The translations under genes and the position numbers were made by a program. From Bacteroidales bacterium (GTDB taxonomy: Bacteria; Bacteroidota; Bacteroidia; Bacteroidales; P3): 64,000 bases of DNA. Shown one piece after another: positions 51,821-61,701 of the stretch (the stretch's first letter is position 1; each line of letters starts with the position of its first letter). The stretch is from NCBI GenBank assembly GCA_024681475.1, contig JAILAT010000022.1, positions 1 through 64,000 of the forward strand. The letters are read 5' to 3'. The notes below the pieces were generated by a model. That model worked only from the letters and a program-made list of their open reading frames with translations, was not told the origin of the DNA and searched no databases.

Positions 51821-53614
51821 ATGAATTATAAAGATGTAAAACCTCTTGACAACTTCGATTGGGACGAGCTTGAGAGCAACGAACAAAACCAGAAGAAAGA
51901 GGAACTTGAAGCCAGATCTGAAGCCTACGAGCGCACCTTCAACCAGTTCACCGAGCAAGAGGTGATCGAGGGTACGATTGTGTCGATCAGCGACCGCGAA
52001 GCCGTTGTGAACATTGGTTTCAAATCGGACGGTGTAATCCCCGCTTCTGAGCTGCGTTACAACCCTGATTTGAAGGCTGGCGACAAGATTGACGTGTACG
52101 TGGAAAGCCAAGAGGACTCCAATGGCCAGTTGCTGCTTTCGCACAAGAAAGCAAGAATCCTGAAGTCGTGGGAGCGCGTGAACGAGGCTTACGACAACCA
52201 GGAGATCATCACTGGTTATGTGAAGAGCCGCACGAAAGGCGGTCTGATTGTCACGGTGTTCGACAACATCGAGGCATTCCTGCCCGGCTCGCAAATCGAT
52301 GTGAAGCCTATCCGCGACTACGATGTGTTCGTGGACAAGAATATGGAGTTCAAGGTTGTGAAAATCAATCACGAATACAAGAACGTGGTTGTGTCGCACA
52401 AAGCTCTTATCGAGGACGAGATCGAGGCTCAGAAGGCCGAGATCATCTCGCACTTGGAGAAGGGTCAGGTGCTGGAAGGCACAGTGAAGAACATCATGAG
52501 CTATGGTGTGTTCATCGACCTGGGTGGCGTGGACGGTCTGATCCACATCACCGACCTGAGCTGGGGCCGCATCTCGCACCCCGAGGAGATTGTCCATCTG
52601 GACGAGAAGATCAACGTCGTTATCCTGGACTTCGACGAGACCAAGCGTCGTATCGCCCTGGGTCTGAAGCAGCTGACCCCGCACCCGTGGGATGCTCTGG
52701 ATCCGAACCTGAAGGAAGGCGACCACGTGAAGGGCAAAGTGGTGGTGTTGGCCGACTACGGTGCATTCATCGAGATTGTCCCTGGCGTCGAGGGCTTGAT
52801 CCACGTGTCGGAGATGAGCTGGAGCCAGCATCTGCGCAGCGCTCAGGACTTCATGAAGGTGGGCGACGAGGTGGAAGCTGTCATTTTGACGCTGAACCGC
52901 GAGGAGCGCAAGATGAGCCTGGGTATCAAGCAGCTTATGCCCGATCCTTGGCTGGCTATCGCCGAGAAGTATCCCGTGGGCAGCAAGCACACTGCCACGG
53001 TGCGCAACTTCACGAACTTCGGTATCTTTGTAGAGCTTGAAGAAGGTGTTGACGGCTTGATCCACATCAGCGACCTGAGCTGGAGCAAGAAGATCAAACA
53101 CCCCGCCGAGTTCACGAAGATTGGCGACAAGATTGACGTTGTCGTCCTCGAGGTCGAGGCCGAGAACCGTCGTCTGAGCCTGGGTCACAAACAGCTGGAG
53201 GAGAATCCTTGGGATGTGTACGAGAGCATCTTCACGGTGGGCTCGGTGCATCAAGGCACGATTGCCAACATGAACGACAAGGGCGCAACGGTCACGTTGC
53301 CCTACGGCGTTGAAGGCTTCGCTCCCAGCCGCCACCTCGAGAAGGCCGACAAGAGCAAGGCCAAGGTTGGCGAGACCCTGGATTTCAAGGTTATCGAGTT
53401 CTCGAAAGAGAATAAGAAGATCATCGTTTCGCATACACGCGTCAATCAGGACAGCGTCGAGGGCGACCGTGCCGACGACGAGAAGAGAGAGCGCGCAACG
53501 CAAAAGACGGTGAAGAAGATTAACGAGACGCTGGAGCGCACCACCCTGGGCGACCTTGACGTGCTGGCTAATCTGAAAGAAGAGATGGAAAAGAACGCCA
53601 ACAGCGCTGAATAA
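51821..53614 (+). CDS. rpsA: 30S ribosomal protein S1
   Basis: A 597-residue protein with six S1 (OB-fold) RNA-binding domains, starting at about residues 46, 126, 211, 297, 383 and 468. Domains 3-5 show the strong G-x-x-x-x-x-x-Y/F-G-x-F-I/V motif followed by G-L-I-H-I/V-S/T. A charged C-terminal tail follows (about 540-597). It binds mRNA and the 30S platform. In Bacteroidota, where Shine-Dalgarno pairing is little used, S1 is thought to matter especially for initiation at A/U-rich leaders. Codon use is strongly biased, as expected for a ribosomal protein. Its structured leader and promoter are annotated separately. Confidence 0.95.
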   Translation: MNYKDVKPLDNFDWDELESNEQNQKKEELEARSEAYERTFNQFTEQEVIEGTIVSISDREAVVNIGFKSDGVIPASELRYNPDLKAGDKIDVYVESQEDSNGQLLLSHKKARILKSWERVNEAYDNQEIITGYVKSRTKGGLIVTVFDNIEAFLPGSQIDVKPIRDYDVFVDKNMEFKVVKINHEYKNVVVSHKALIEDEIEAQKAEIISHLEKGQVLEGTVKNIMSYGVFIDLGGVDGLIHITDLSWGRISHPEEIVHLDEKINVVILDFDETKRRIALGLKQLTPHPWDALDPNLKEGDHVKGKVVVLADYGAFIEIVPGVEGLIHVSEMSWSQHLRSAQDFMKVGDEVEAVILTLNREERKMSLGIKQLMPDPWLAIAEKYPVGSKHTATVRNFTNFGIFVELEEGVDGLIHISDLSWSKKIKHPAEFTKIGDKIDVVVLEVEAENRRLSLGHKQLEENPWDVYESIFTVGSVHQGTIANMNDKGATVTLPYGVEGFAPSRHLEKADKSKAKVGETLDFKVIEFSKENKKIIVSHTRVNQDSVEGDRADDEKRERATQKTVKKINETLERTTLGDLDVLANLKEEMEKNANSAE

Positions 53615-53661
53615 TTGTTGACGTAATTCCACGCGTCATCCCTGCGATGACGGATAAATGT

Positions 53662-53691
53662 GCGACGCGGGAGGCTAGCCTCCCGCGTCGC
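53662..53691. repeat. Perfect 30-bp palindrome behind rpsA
   Basis: Arms of 15 bp (GCGACGCGGGAGGCT and its exact complement) with no loop; then TGTTTTA. The stem is GC-rich and begins 47 bases after the rpsA stop, so it may act as a terminator despite the short T-run. It shares GACGCGG with the palindrome at 45683-45708. Confidence 0.7.
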
Positions 53692-53866
53692 TGTTTTATG
53701 GCGGTAAAACCAGGAAAGCTTCAAGCAATGAAAATAGGTGTTTTTCACAGCGTGGGACGTTTCTCTTGGGCTTCTCCGCCGTCCTTGAAACCGTAGTATC
53801 ACATTATAATACAATAATGTATCAATATTAATAAATAATCAATGCTGTTTTATCAAAAAAAATGTG

Positions 53867-53874
53867 TATTTTTG
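53867..53874 (+). promoter_or_regulatory. -7 promoter box of the first tandem T9SS type B gene
   Basis: TATTTTTG (TAnnTTTG) lies 193 bases before the ATG at 54068, so the leader would be about 190 bases, long for this genome. Confidence 0.5.
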
Positions 53875-53940
53875 CAAAGTCATAATAGTATACTCTTCGG
53901 TATGACAAAATGTTAAAAATTATTAAAAAATAGAGTTGCG

Positions 53941-54000
53941 ATGCAACAAAATGAGGGGGTTATGCGTCTAAAGGGCAAATACCGGAAGATATTGACTTAA
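53941..54000 (+). CDS. Possible leader peptide (19 aa) before the tandem T9SS genes
   Basis: An ATG-to-TAA frame encodes Met-Gln-Gln-Asn-Glu-Gly-Val-Met-Arg-Leu, then a basic end. It lies inside the long leader between the -7 box and the first large gene. It has a basic C-terminal half and no signal peptide. It may be chance; there is no ribosome site, and the only support is its position. Confidence 0.2.
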   Translation: MQQNEGVMRLKGKYRKILT

Positions 54001-54067
54001 GACGAATAGTATTATTATCGCCTGGTGGTCGATGAGATATTGAATATGAACAATAAAAAAGAATAAA

Positions 54068-56851
54068 ATGAAAAAAGTTGTAGCATTATTGATGACGGGT
54101 CTATTGCTTTGGATTGCCATACCCAAGAGTGTGAATGGACAGAACACGCACTGCAACGGACTGCAGAACCCTATTAATTTCACATTGTACAACAACTCAA
54201 CGACCGGGCAGTACACCGGAAAAGTGGGCACAAAGCCTAATTCTCCCAGCAACTGCAACACCGGCACGTTAGGTTTGTCGTTGACAACCGATGTACCCAA
54301 CAACCAGCTGGCAACAGTAACTGACAACGGGTCGAACTATTGCGGTGCTTCATTGAACGGATCAAACCGATTTCGTATCATGAGCAGTACCGAAGGCCCC
54401 GGAACCGGTGGCAACCTGGGTAAGGACCCACTGACAAACTATGGTCTGCCCTATTGTCCTCCCGGCTACCAAAAATCGATCCGCGTGGGCAACTGCCAGA
54501 CGGGTGCCAATGCCGAGGCACTGTACTACACCTTCACGGTGAACAACTACAACGCTCTGGTGTTCATCAACTATGCCATCGTGGCAGAAGCACCTGGTCA
54601 TGGCGTGAACCAGGACCCCACCTTCATTATACGCGTCACGAAACAGCAAGGCGCCAACAACTGGGTTCCGCTGTCGGACACGCTGTGCTACACAGTGTCA
54701 ACGACACCCACCTCAACCTCAGGAGGAACTGTGACCATCGGTCAGAACGGATGGCATGCCAACGGCAATGTGTATTATAGAGACTGGAACCAGTGTGTCA
54801 TCAACCTCTCGAAATACTACACCCAGACGGTGCGCATCGAGGTGATGTTCGGCGACTGCTCGCAGCATGGCCATTATGGCTATGCCTATATGGCTGGCGA
54901 ATGCCGCCCCATGACACTGAACATCAACGGCTGCGCCGCTGGTGAAGGTACTGCTGTGGCTACCGTCGAAGCCCCTGCCGGCATGTCGGAATACAAATGG
55001 TACCGCAGCCGCACCGGCGTGCTGCAAGGCTCGGCACGTGAGACGGAGACAAACTACCAGCTGCTTAGCGGACAGACCAACCAGACGCTGGATGTGACGG
55101 TGCAGCATTTTATAACCAACACCAACGACACCTTGCAGCAGAACACATTCAAATGCGAGATGACCTCGTATATGGACCCCAATAAGCCTATCAAATCGAA
55201 CATCTATACAGAAGTCGGCAACACGAAGCCCACCATCAGTATCGACACGGTGCTCTACTGCGACGGCACCGTGACGCTCACCGACAAGAGTTTCTGCCGC
55301 TTCGTCACGACTGACGCCGACAATGTGGATACCACCCTCTCGGTGTGGAAGATATATAGCAGCCCCACTCCCACAGCCCAGACCTACCTGGGCAGCGTGA
55401 GTGGCGGCAGGGTGAACTACCAGTTCCCCGATGCCGGCAACTTCAGCGTCAAACTCCGCACCTCGGCCTACGACACCACCTGCTGGAACGAGAAGACCGT
55501 GCAGGTGCGAGCCATCAAGTCGCCCACCCCTCGAGTGCGCTTCGAACGCAACGACATCTGCAGCGGCGACACGATTGCACTCTACGACGAGACGCAGGGC
55601 CACACGGTGAATCCCGTCACGAATCCCGCCGCCACATGGCACCAGTGGACCATCCATCTTCCCGAGGGCGACACCACGTTCAACTCGCCGACGATGGCCA
55701 CTCGCTTCAACTTCCTCGAGAACACTGACATCACATTGGTGTCGCGCACCAATATGGCCTTCCTGCTCGACTCGAACCACGACGGCACCATGGACACCCG
55801 CTACTGCTTCGCCAGAATCGACACGACAGTACGCGTGGGTCAGTTCCCCGTGCTGACGGTGCACGGCGACACGATCGTGTGCGACGGCGACCAGTCGGAC
55901 GTGTGGGTCGAAGCCGACCTCCACGGCTGCCGCTTCGACTGGTACCAGACCCTGTTCGGCGGCACGCCCATCGCTGAGAACAACGCGCATCTGGTGACCA
56001 GCATCACGCAAGACAGGAAATTCTACGTCAAGGTGACCAGCTCCAACGGCTGCGAGTCGTGGGACAGCGTCGCTCTGTACCTGGTGAAACCCACCCTGGA
56101 CGCCAACAAGGACCGCATATGCACTGGCGATTCGGTGAAACTCTGGGCCGGCAAGGCTGCCACCTACGAGTGGACCAGCACGCCTTACGATGCATCGCTC
56201 GACAACCAGACCACTAACGACACCATCATCGTTTCGCCTGCCGAGACGACGGTGTACAGCGTCGTGGGTCACGGCACCAACGGCTGCGGCGCCACGCCAA
56301 GAACACAGAAGATAACTGTATTCCAATGGCCTATCATGGGCGTCGAACTGACTCCCGACTACATTGACTCCGAAAGCCCCTCGGTGCAGTTCACCGACGT
56401 GTCGCAATACGGCACCACGTCGCTCTGGAACTTCGGCAACGGCCACACCTCGACGGTGCGCTCGGTGGTGTACACTTTCTCCGACCTGAGCCAGGACTCG
56501 ATACTCATCTCACTGACCACCGGCAACGAGCTGGGCTGCACGAACGACACCAGCTTCTGGCTGCCCGTGGGCATCTTCACCGTGTGGTTCCCCAACGCCT
56601 TCACCCCGAAACTGGAGAGCAACAACCTCTTCATGCCTTTCACTGTCAACGAGCTGAAGGATTACGAGCTGTACATCTACGACCGTGGCGGCAACCTGGT
56701 GTTCATGTCGGTAGACCCGAACGAGGGATGGAACGGCACCTACAAAGGCAAGGACTGTCCGCAGGCCGCCTACGTGTGGAAATGCCAGTATCGCCGTCCC
56801 GGCGTGGAACGCATGATGCAACAGAAGGGCACCGTAACACTAATCAGATAG
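54068..56851 (+). CDS. T9SS type B sorting domain (gliding motility-associated C-terminal) protein, copy 1
   Basis: A 927-residue secreted protein: signal peptide (about 1-24, SVNGQ); an N-terminal module (about 25-290) starting NTHCNGLQNPINF; Ig/PKD-like modules (about 290-680); a Cys-containing module (about 680-760); a PKD domain (about 765-840, SVQFTDVSQYGTTSLWNFGNGHTS); and the type B T9SS domain (about 845-927) with VWFPNAFTPKLESNN, LYIYDRGGNLVF and GWNGTYKGKDCPQAAYVW. It should be exported by T9SS and bound to the surface or released. No catalytic residues are recognised. The next gene is a close paralog, about 70 bases downstream. Confidence 0.85.
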   Translation: MKKVVALLMTGLLLWIAIPKSVNGQNTHCNGLQNPINFTLYNNSTTGQYTGKVGTKPNSPSNCNTGTLGLSLTTDVPNNQLATVTDNGSNYCGASLNGSNRFRIMSSTEGPGTGGNLGKDPLTNYGLPYCPPGYQKSIRVGNCQTGANAEALYYTFTVNNYNALVFINYAIVAEAPGHGVNQDPTFIIRVTKQQGANNWVPLSDTLCYTVSTTPTSTSGGTVTIGQNGWHANGNVYYRDWNQCVINLSKYYTQTVRIEVMFGDCSQHGHYGYAYMAGECRPMTLNINGCAAGEGTAVATVEAPAGMSEYKWYRSRTGVLQGSARETETNYQLLSGQTNQTLDVTVQHFITNTNDTLQQNTFKCEMTSYMDPNKPIKSNIYTEVGNTKPTISIDTVLYCDGTVTLTDKSFCRFVTTDADNVDTTLSVWKIYSSPTPTAQTYLGSVSGGRVNYQFPDAGNFSVKLRTSAYDTTCWNEKTVQVRAIKSPTPRVRFERNDICSGDTIALYDETQGHTVNPVTNPAATWHQWTIHLPEGDTTFNSPTMATRFNFLENTDITLVSRTNMAFLLDSNHDGTMDTRYCFARIDTTVRVGQFPVLTVHGDTIVCDGDQSDVWVEADLHGCRFDWYQTLFGGTPIAENNAHLVTSITQDRKFYVKVTSSNGCESWDSVALYLVKPTLDANKDRICTGDSVKLWAGKAATYEWTSTPYDASLDNQTTNDTIIVSPAETTVYSVVGHGTNGCGATPRTQKITVFQWPIMGVELTPDYIDSESPSVQFTDVSQYGTTSLWNFGNGHTSTVRSVVYTFSDLSQDSILISLTTGNELGCTNDTSFWLPVGIFTVWFPNAFTPKLESNNLFMPFTVNELKDYELYIYDRGGNLVFMSVDPNEGWNGTYKGKDCPQAAYVWKCQYRRPGVERMMQQKGTVTLIR

Positions 56852-56923
56852 CACATTGAAACCATGGCGCTGGATGGTGACATCACGGCGCCAATAAAAA
56901 TACAACAGAAAGAAATAATCACA

Positions 56924-59713
56924 ATGATGAAAAGAATAGCAACAATTGTCGCAATGGGAATGATGCTGTGGGCGCTGACGCCCTGGACGGCACAAGGACA
57001 GAACACGCACTGCAACGGGCTGCAGAACCCTATTAATTTCACATTGTACAACAACTCAACGACCGGGCAGTACACCGGAAAAGTGGGGACCAAGCTGGAG
57101 CAATCCGGCAACTGTCTCACAGGAGCCACAGGACTTTCTCTTACTACCGATGTGCCAAACAACCAACTTGCCACCGTCACCGACGGCGGCGGCTCGTCGT
57201 ATTGTGGAGCTGCACTCTCTCCCTCGAACCGTTTTCGCATCATGAGCAACACCGAAGGCCCCGGAACAGGCGGCAACTCAGGCAAGGACCCTCTGACAAA
57301 CTACGCTCTGCCCTATTGCCCCACAGGATTCCAAAAGTCGATCCGCGTAGGCAACTGCCAAACTAGCGGCTATGCCGAAGCATTGTACTACACCTTCACG
57401 GTGAACAACTACAACGCATTGGTATTCATCAACTATGCCATTGTGGCACAGGCTCCTGGACATGGTGTGGCAGCAGATCCCCAATTCATCATACGCGTCA
57501 CGAAACAGCAAGGCACCAACAACTGGGTTCCGCTGTCGGACACGCTGTGCTACACAGTGTCAACGACACCCACCTCAACCTCAGGAGGAACTGTGACCAT
57601 CGGTCAGGACGGATGGCATGCCAACGGCAATGTGTATTATAGAGACTGGAACCAGTGCGTCATCAACCTCTCGAAATACTACACCCAGACGGTGCGCATC
57701 GAGGTGATGTTCGGCGACTGCGAGTGGCAAGGACACTATGGCTACGCCTACGTGGCTGGCGAATGCCGCCCCATGACACTGAACATCAACGGCTGCGCTG
57801 CCGGTGAAGGTACTGCTGTGGCTACCGTCGAAGCCCCTGCCGGCATGTCGGAATACAAATGGTACCGCAGCCGCACCGGCGTGCTGCAAGGCTCGGCACG
57901 AGAGACGGAGACAAACTACCAACTGCTGAGCGGACAGACCACCCAGACGCTGGATGTGACGGTGCAGCACTTTATCACCAGCACCAACGACACCTTGCAG
58001 CAGAACACCTTCAAATGCGAGATGACCTCGTATATGGACCCCAACAAGCCTATCAAATCGAACATCTATACAGAAGTCGGCAACACGAAGCCCACCATCA
58101 GCATCGACACAATGCTGTACTGCGACGGCACCGTGACACTCACTGACAAGAGTTTCTGCCGCTTCGTCACGACAGATGCCGACAATGTGGACACATCCCT
58201 CTCGGTGTGGAAAATATATGCCACTCCGACACCTGGCGATGCTGCTTTTTTGGGTAGTATACAAGGTGGTACGGTGAACTACCAGTTCCCCGATGCCGGC
58301 AACTACTGCGTGAAGTTGCGCACCTCGGCCTACGACACCACCTGCTGGAACGAGAAGACCGTGCAGGTGCGGGCCATCAAGTCGCCCACCCCGCGAGTGC
58401 GCTTCGAACGCAACGACATCTGCAGTGGCGACACGATTGCGCTCTACGACGAGACGCAGGGACACACGGTGAATCCCACCACGAATCCCACCGCTACCTG
58501 GCACCAGTGGACCATCCATCTTCCTGAAGGCGACACCACCTTCAATACACCGATGATGGCTACACGGTTCAGTTTCACAGAAAGCACCGACATCACGCTG
58601 GTGTCGCGCACCAATATGGCCTTCCAGCTCGACTCGAACCACGACGGCACCATGGACACCCGATACTGCTTCGCGCGTCTGGACACGACAGTACGCGTGG
58701 GTCAGTTCCCCGTGCTGACGGTGTACGGCGACACGATCGTTTGCAATGGCGACCAGACAGACGTGTGGGTCGAAGCCGACCTCCACGGCTGCCGCTTCGA
58801 CTGGTACCAGTCGCTGTTCGGCGGTACGCCCATTGCTGAGAACAACTCACACCTTGTCATCAGCATCACACAAGACAGAACCTATTATGTAAAGGTAACC
58901 AGCTCCAACGGCTGCGAATCGTGGGACAGCGCGAGAGTCTATATCGTTGACCCCAAGCTGGAGGTTCCCGTAACGGCAGTATGCGACAACACTCCTGTGG
59001 TGCTGCACGGCAGCAATGCCTACTCATACACATGGACTGCGATGCCTAACGACCCGTCGCTCGTCGGACAGGAGACAAATCCAGACATTACCGTAACGCC
59101 GCACCAGACAACAACATACACCCTTACTGGTCATGGCATGAACAACTGCTCGGCCACCCCGCTGCAACAAACCATCACAGTGTATCCATACCCTGTGCCT
59201 GCAGTTCAGTTGACTCCCGACTTCATCGACTCGGAGAAGCCGACCGTCACTTTCCGCGACGTGTCGGAAGGCGCCACCACCTCGCTGTGGGACTTCGGGG
59301 GCGGCCACACCTCGACAGAGCGGCAGGTGCGCCACACCTTCACCGACCTGAGCGAAGACTCTGTGCTGGTGAGCCTGACGACAGGCAACGACTTGAACTG
59401 CACTAGCGACACCTCGTTCTGGCTGCCCGTAGAGCTGTTCTCGCTGTGGTTCCCCAACGCCTTCACCCCCACCCTCGGCACCAACCGCACCTTCGGACCA
59501 TTTACGCACAACATATTGGAATACTATAGCTTGTATATCTACAACCGCGCCGGACAGGAGGTATTCCAGTCGCACGACCAAATGGAACAATGGGACGGCA
59601 AATACCGCGGCAAATACTGCGACCAGGGCGCGTATGTGTATGTTTGCACCTATCGCCGACCCGGCACCGAAGATGTTGTGACCGTGAAAGGAACTGTGAT
59701 GCTGCTGCAATAA
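56924..59713 (+). CDS. T9SS type B sorting domain protein, copy 2 (tandem paralog)
   Basis: A 929-residue paralog of the preceding protein, with the same module order. Residues from about 25 to 670 are almost identical to copy 1, including many synonymous positions in the DNA, while the signal peptide, the module at about 675-760, the PKD domain and the sorting domain are clearly diverged (ELFSLWFPNAFTPTLGTNR; LYIYNRAGQEVFQSHD). Start taken at the first of two adjacent ATGs (56924, 56927) that precede the signal peptide; the frame extends further upstream without support. A strong terminator follows. Confidence 0.85.
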   Translation: MMKRIATIVAMGMMLWALTPWTAQGQNTHCNGLQNPINFTLYNNSTTGQYTGKVGTKLEQSGNCLTGATGLSLTTDVPNNQLATVTDGGGSSYCGAALSPSNRFRIMSNTEGPGTGGNSGKDPLTNYALPYCPTGFQKSIRVGNCQTSGYAEALYYTFTVNNYNALVFINYAIVAQAPGHGVAADPQFIIRVTKQQGTNNWVPLSDTLCYTVSTTPTSTSGGTVTIGQDGWHANGNVYYRDWNQCVINLSKYYTQTVRIEVMFGDCEWQGHYGYAYVAGECRPMTLNINGCAAGEGTAVATVEAPAGMSEYKWYRSRTGVLQGSARETETNYQLLSGQTTQTLDVTVQHFITSTNDTLQQNTFKCEMTSYMDPNKPIKSNIYTEVGNTKPTISIDTMLYCDGTVTLTDKSFCRFVTTDADNVDTSLSVWKIYATPTPGDAAFLGSIQGGTVNYQFPDAGNYCVKLRTSAYDTTCWNEKTVQVRAIKSPTPRVRFERNDICSGDTIALYDETQGHTVNPTTNPTATWHQWTIHLPEGDTTFNTPMMATRFSFTESTDITLVSRTNMAFQLDSNHDGTMDTRYCFARLDTTVRVGQFPVLTVYGDTIVCNGDQTDVWVEADLHGCRFDWYQSLFGGTPIAENNSHLVISITQDRTYYVKVTSSNGCESWDSARVYIVDPKLEVPVTAVCDNTPVVLHGSNAYSYTWTAMPNDPSLVGQETNPDITVTPHQTTTYTLTGHGMNNCSATPLQQTITVYPYPVPAVQLTPDFIDSEKPTVTFRDVSEGATTSLWDFGGGHTSTERQVRHTFTDLSEDSVLVSLTTGNDLNCTSDTSFWLPVELFSLWFPNAFTPTLGTNRTFGPFTHNILEYYSLYIYNRAGQEVFQSHDQMEQWDGKYRGKYCDQGAYVYVCTYRRPGTEDVVTVKGTVMLLQ

Positions 59714-59740
59714 CACCAGCACAGTATAGAGCATAACCAG

Positions 59741-59779
59741 AGAGTGGAAATGGCCAGCATGGGCATTTCCACTCTTTTT
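59741..59779 (+). terminator. Rho-independent terminator behind the tandem T9SS genes
   Basis: A perfect 12-bp stem (59741-59752, AGAGTGGAAATG, with 59764-59775), an 11-base loop and T5. It ends 20 bases before the recQ start codon, so recQ must be transcribed by read-through or from a promoter overlapping the terminator. Confidence 0.9.
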
Positions 59780-59783
59780 GACC

Positions 59784-59791
59784 AAAAGGAG
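59784..59791 (+). promoter_or_regulatory. Shine-Dalgarno-like site deciding the recQ start
   Basis: AAAAGGAG ends seven bases before the ATG at 59799. Good Shine-Dalgarno sites are scarce in this genome, and it favours this ATG over the longer frame from 59778. Confidence 0.55.
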
Positions 59792-59798
59792 ATACTAT

Positions 59799-61700
59799 AT
59801 GAGCGACGCGCACGACATACTGCAACAATACTGGCACTACGACAGCTTCCGCCCCCTGCAGAAGGAGATTATCGACTCCGTGCTCGGCGGCCACGACACG
59901 CTGGCGCTGCTGCCCACAGGCGGCGGCAAATCGTTGTGCTATCAGGTGCCCGCGCTAGCTCTTGAGGGAGTGACACTGGTAGTGTCGCCACTCATCGCCT
60001 TGATGACCGACCAGGTGACGCAGCTGAAGAAAAGGCACATCAAAGCCTACTGCATCACTTCGGGCATGACGAAGCGGCAGATAGAAATCGTGCTGAACCA
60101 CTGTCTGCACGACGACGTGAAATTGCTTTACGTTTCGCCCGAGCGACTGAAAAGCAATTACTTCTTGTCACATCTGCGCGAAATGCGCATCAGCCTGATA
60201 GCTGTGGACGAAGCTCACTGCATCTCGCAATGGGGCTACGACTTCCGTCCCTCCTATCTGGAGATAGCCAAAATCAGGACCTATCACCCCAAAGCACCTG
60301 TCGTAGCCCTGACGGCGACGGCCACTCCCGAGGTGGTGAACGACATTGTATTGCGGCTGAACTTCCGTGAAGGCAACACTTTCCGCGGCAGCTTCTACAG
60401 ACAGAATCTGTCATACAGCGTGCTGAACGACAACGACAAGCAGAACCGGCTGCTGAAGATAGTGCGCAACGTGGGAGGCAGCGGCATCGTGTATGTGCGC
60501 AACCGGCGACGGACACTGGTGATAGCCCAATTGCTGGAAAATGCCGGCATCAACGCCATGGCCTACCACGCCGGACTGGCGCAACAAGAGCGCGACGTGA
60601 AGTTGCAGACATGGCAGCAGTCGCAGGGCGCCGTCATGGTAGCCACCAACGCCTTCGGCATGGGCATCGACAAGCCCGACGTGCGTTTCGTGGTGCACAT
60701 GGACATACCCAACTCGCCGGAAGCCTACTTCCAGGAAGCTGGCCGCGCTGGCCGCGACGGAAAGCGCGCATTTGCCGTGCTGCTCTACAATGCGAGCGAC
60801 ATAGAACAACTACACTACGAACTGGAGCGTGATTTCCCCACCCTCAAATACATAAAGAACGTATACCGGGGCATCTGCAACTACTATCAGGTGCCCATCG
60901 GAGCAGGACAGGACAGCCGCTTTGACTTCGATGCCGAAGCCATCTGCAAAACCTACGGATTCGACATGTTCGCCTTCTTCAAGTCAGTACAGTTCCTTGA
61001 CCGCGAAGGGCTTATATCCACTCCTGAGCGCAACGACCTGGAGTCGAAACTCTACATCCCCATCAACAAAGAGGAGCTCTACCGCTTCCAGGTGGAGAAC
61101 CGCCAAGCCGGCGACCTGCTGACAGTCATCCTGCGGCTCTACGGAGGCCTGTTTGCCGACTACATCCCTATACTGGAATCACAATTAGCACGCCGCTATG
61201 GCTGCAAAGAGTCGGTGGTATGCGACACGCTGTCGCAGCTGCACAAGCAGAAAATCGTCGACTACCAGCGAAAAACGACAAATCCTCAAATCATCTTCAC
61301 CTCGCCACGCGTTGAGATCGACGACCTGCACATGGGCGACCACTCCTACCGCGAACTCAAAGAGCATGCCGAAGCGCGCATGCAGGCGATGATAGACTAT
61401 GTGACGAACGAAAACGAGTGCCGCAGCCTCCAGCTGCAACGCTACTTCGGCGAAGAGAGCGACACCCCCTGCGGCTGCTGCGACAACTGTATCGCCAAAC
61501 GGAAAAAACAGCAAAAAAGCGAAGACACCACGCTGGAAGAGGCCATCCTGCAAAAGCTGAAAGAGGGCCCCATGACGGTGCGCGATCTGGCCTCGGTCCT
61601 ACCCCAGGAGAAAACAGAACGACTGTCGGAATGCATCCGCAAAATGCTGGACCAGAAACGTATAAGCATGAGCGACTGGGTGCTGCGTCTGGCAGAATAA
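59799..61700 (+). CDS. recQ: ATP-dependent DNA helicase RecQ
   Basis: A 633-residue 3'-5' superfamily 2 helicase. Motif 0 DSFRPLQKEII (about 15-25), motif I PTGGGKSLCYQ (about 45-55), DEAH motif II VDEAHCISQWGYDFRP (about 138-153), motif III ALTATAT, and motif VI QEAGRAGRDG (about 316-325). After the helicase core comes a winged-helix region; the zinc-type cysteines C-x16-C-x2-C-x2-C (CRSLQLQRYFG...PCGCCDNC) are far down (about 548-570), then a final helix-turn-helix-like part. The HRDC domain is absent. The order zinc-after-wing differs from E. coli RecQ and matches the shorter Bacteroidota form. Confidence 0.9.
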   Translation: MSDAHDILQQYWHYDSFRPLQKEIIDSVLGGHDTLALLPTGGGKSLCYQVPALALEGVTLVVSPLIALMTDQVTQLKKRHIKAYCITSGMTKRQIEIVLNHCLHDDVKLLYVSPERLKSNYFLSHLREMRISLIAVDEAHCISQWGYDFRPSYLEIAKIRTYHPKAPVVALTATATPEVVNDIVLRLNFREGNTFRGSFYRQNLSYSVLNDNDKQNRLLKIVRNVGGSGIVYVRNRRRTLVIAQLLENAGINAMAYHAGLAQQERDVKLQTWQQSQGAVMVATNAFGMGIDKPDVRFVVHMDIPNSPEAYFQEAGRAGRDGKRAFAVLLYNASDIEQLHYELERDFPTLKYIKNVYRGICNYYQVPIGAGQDSRFDFDAEAICKTYGFDMFAFFKSVQFLDREGLISTPERNDLESKLYIPINKEELYRFQVENRQAGDLLTVILRLYGGLFADYIPILESQLARRYGCKESVVCDTLSQLHKQKIVDYQRKTTNPQIIFTSPRVEIDDLHMGDHSYRELKEHAEARMQAMIDYVTNENECRSLQLQRYFGEESDTPCGCCDNCIAKRKKQQKSEDTTLEEAILQKLKEGPMTVRDLASVLPQEKTERLSECIRKMLDQKRISMSDWVLRLAE

Positions 61701-61701
61701 C

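Larger units (their letters stand above)
53615..54067. other. Intergenic region between rpsA and the tandem T9SS cargo genes
   Basis: It contains the REP-like palindrome (53662-53691), the -7 box of the next gene (53867-53874), a small hairpin (GTCATA/TATGAC arms around 53880-53908) and a 19-codon ORF (53941-54000). I see nothing further. Confidence 0.5.

Noticed and set aside
50513-53632. A 1039-codon frame on the minus strand
   Set aside because: Only the part up to 51592 is real (esterase-LysM). The rest is antisense to rpsA, has no family features and no start signal.
54719-56446. A 575-codon frame on the minus strand, repeated at 57581-58786
   Set aside because: Shadow of the tandem T9SS genes; it recurs in both copies only because the DNA is duplicated.
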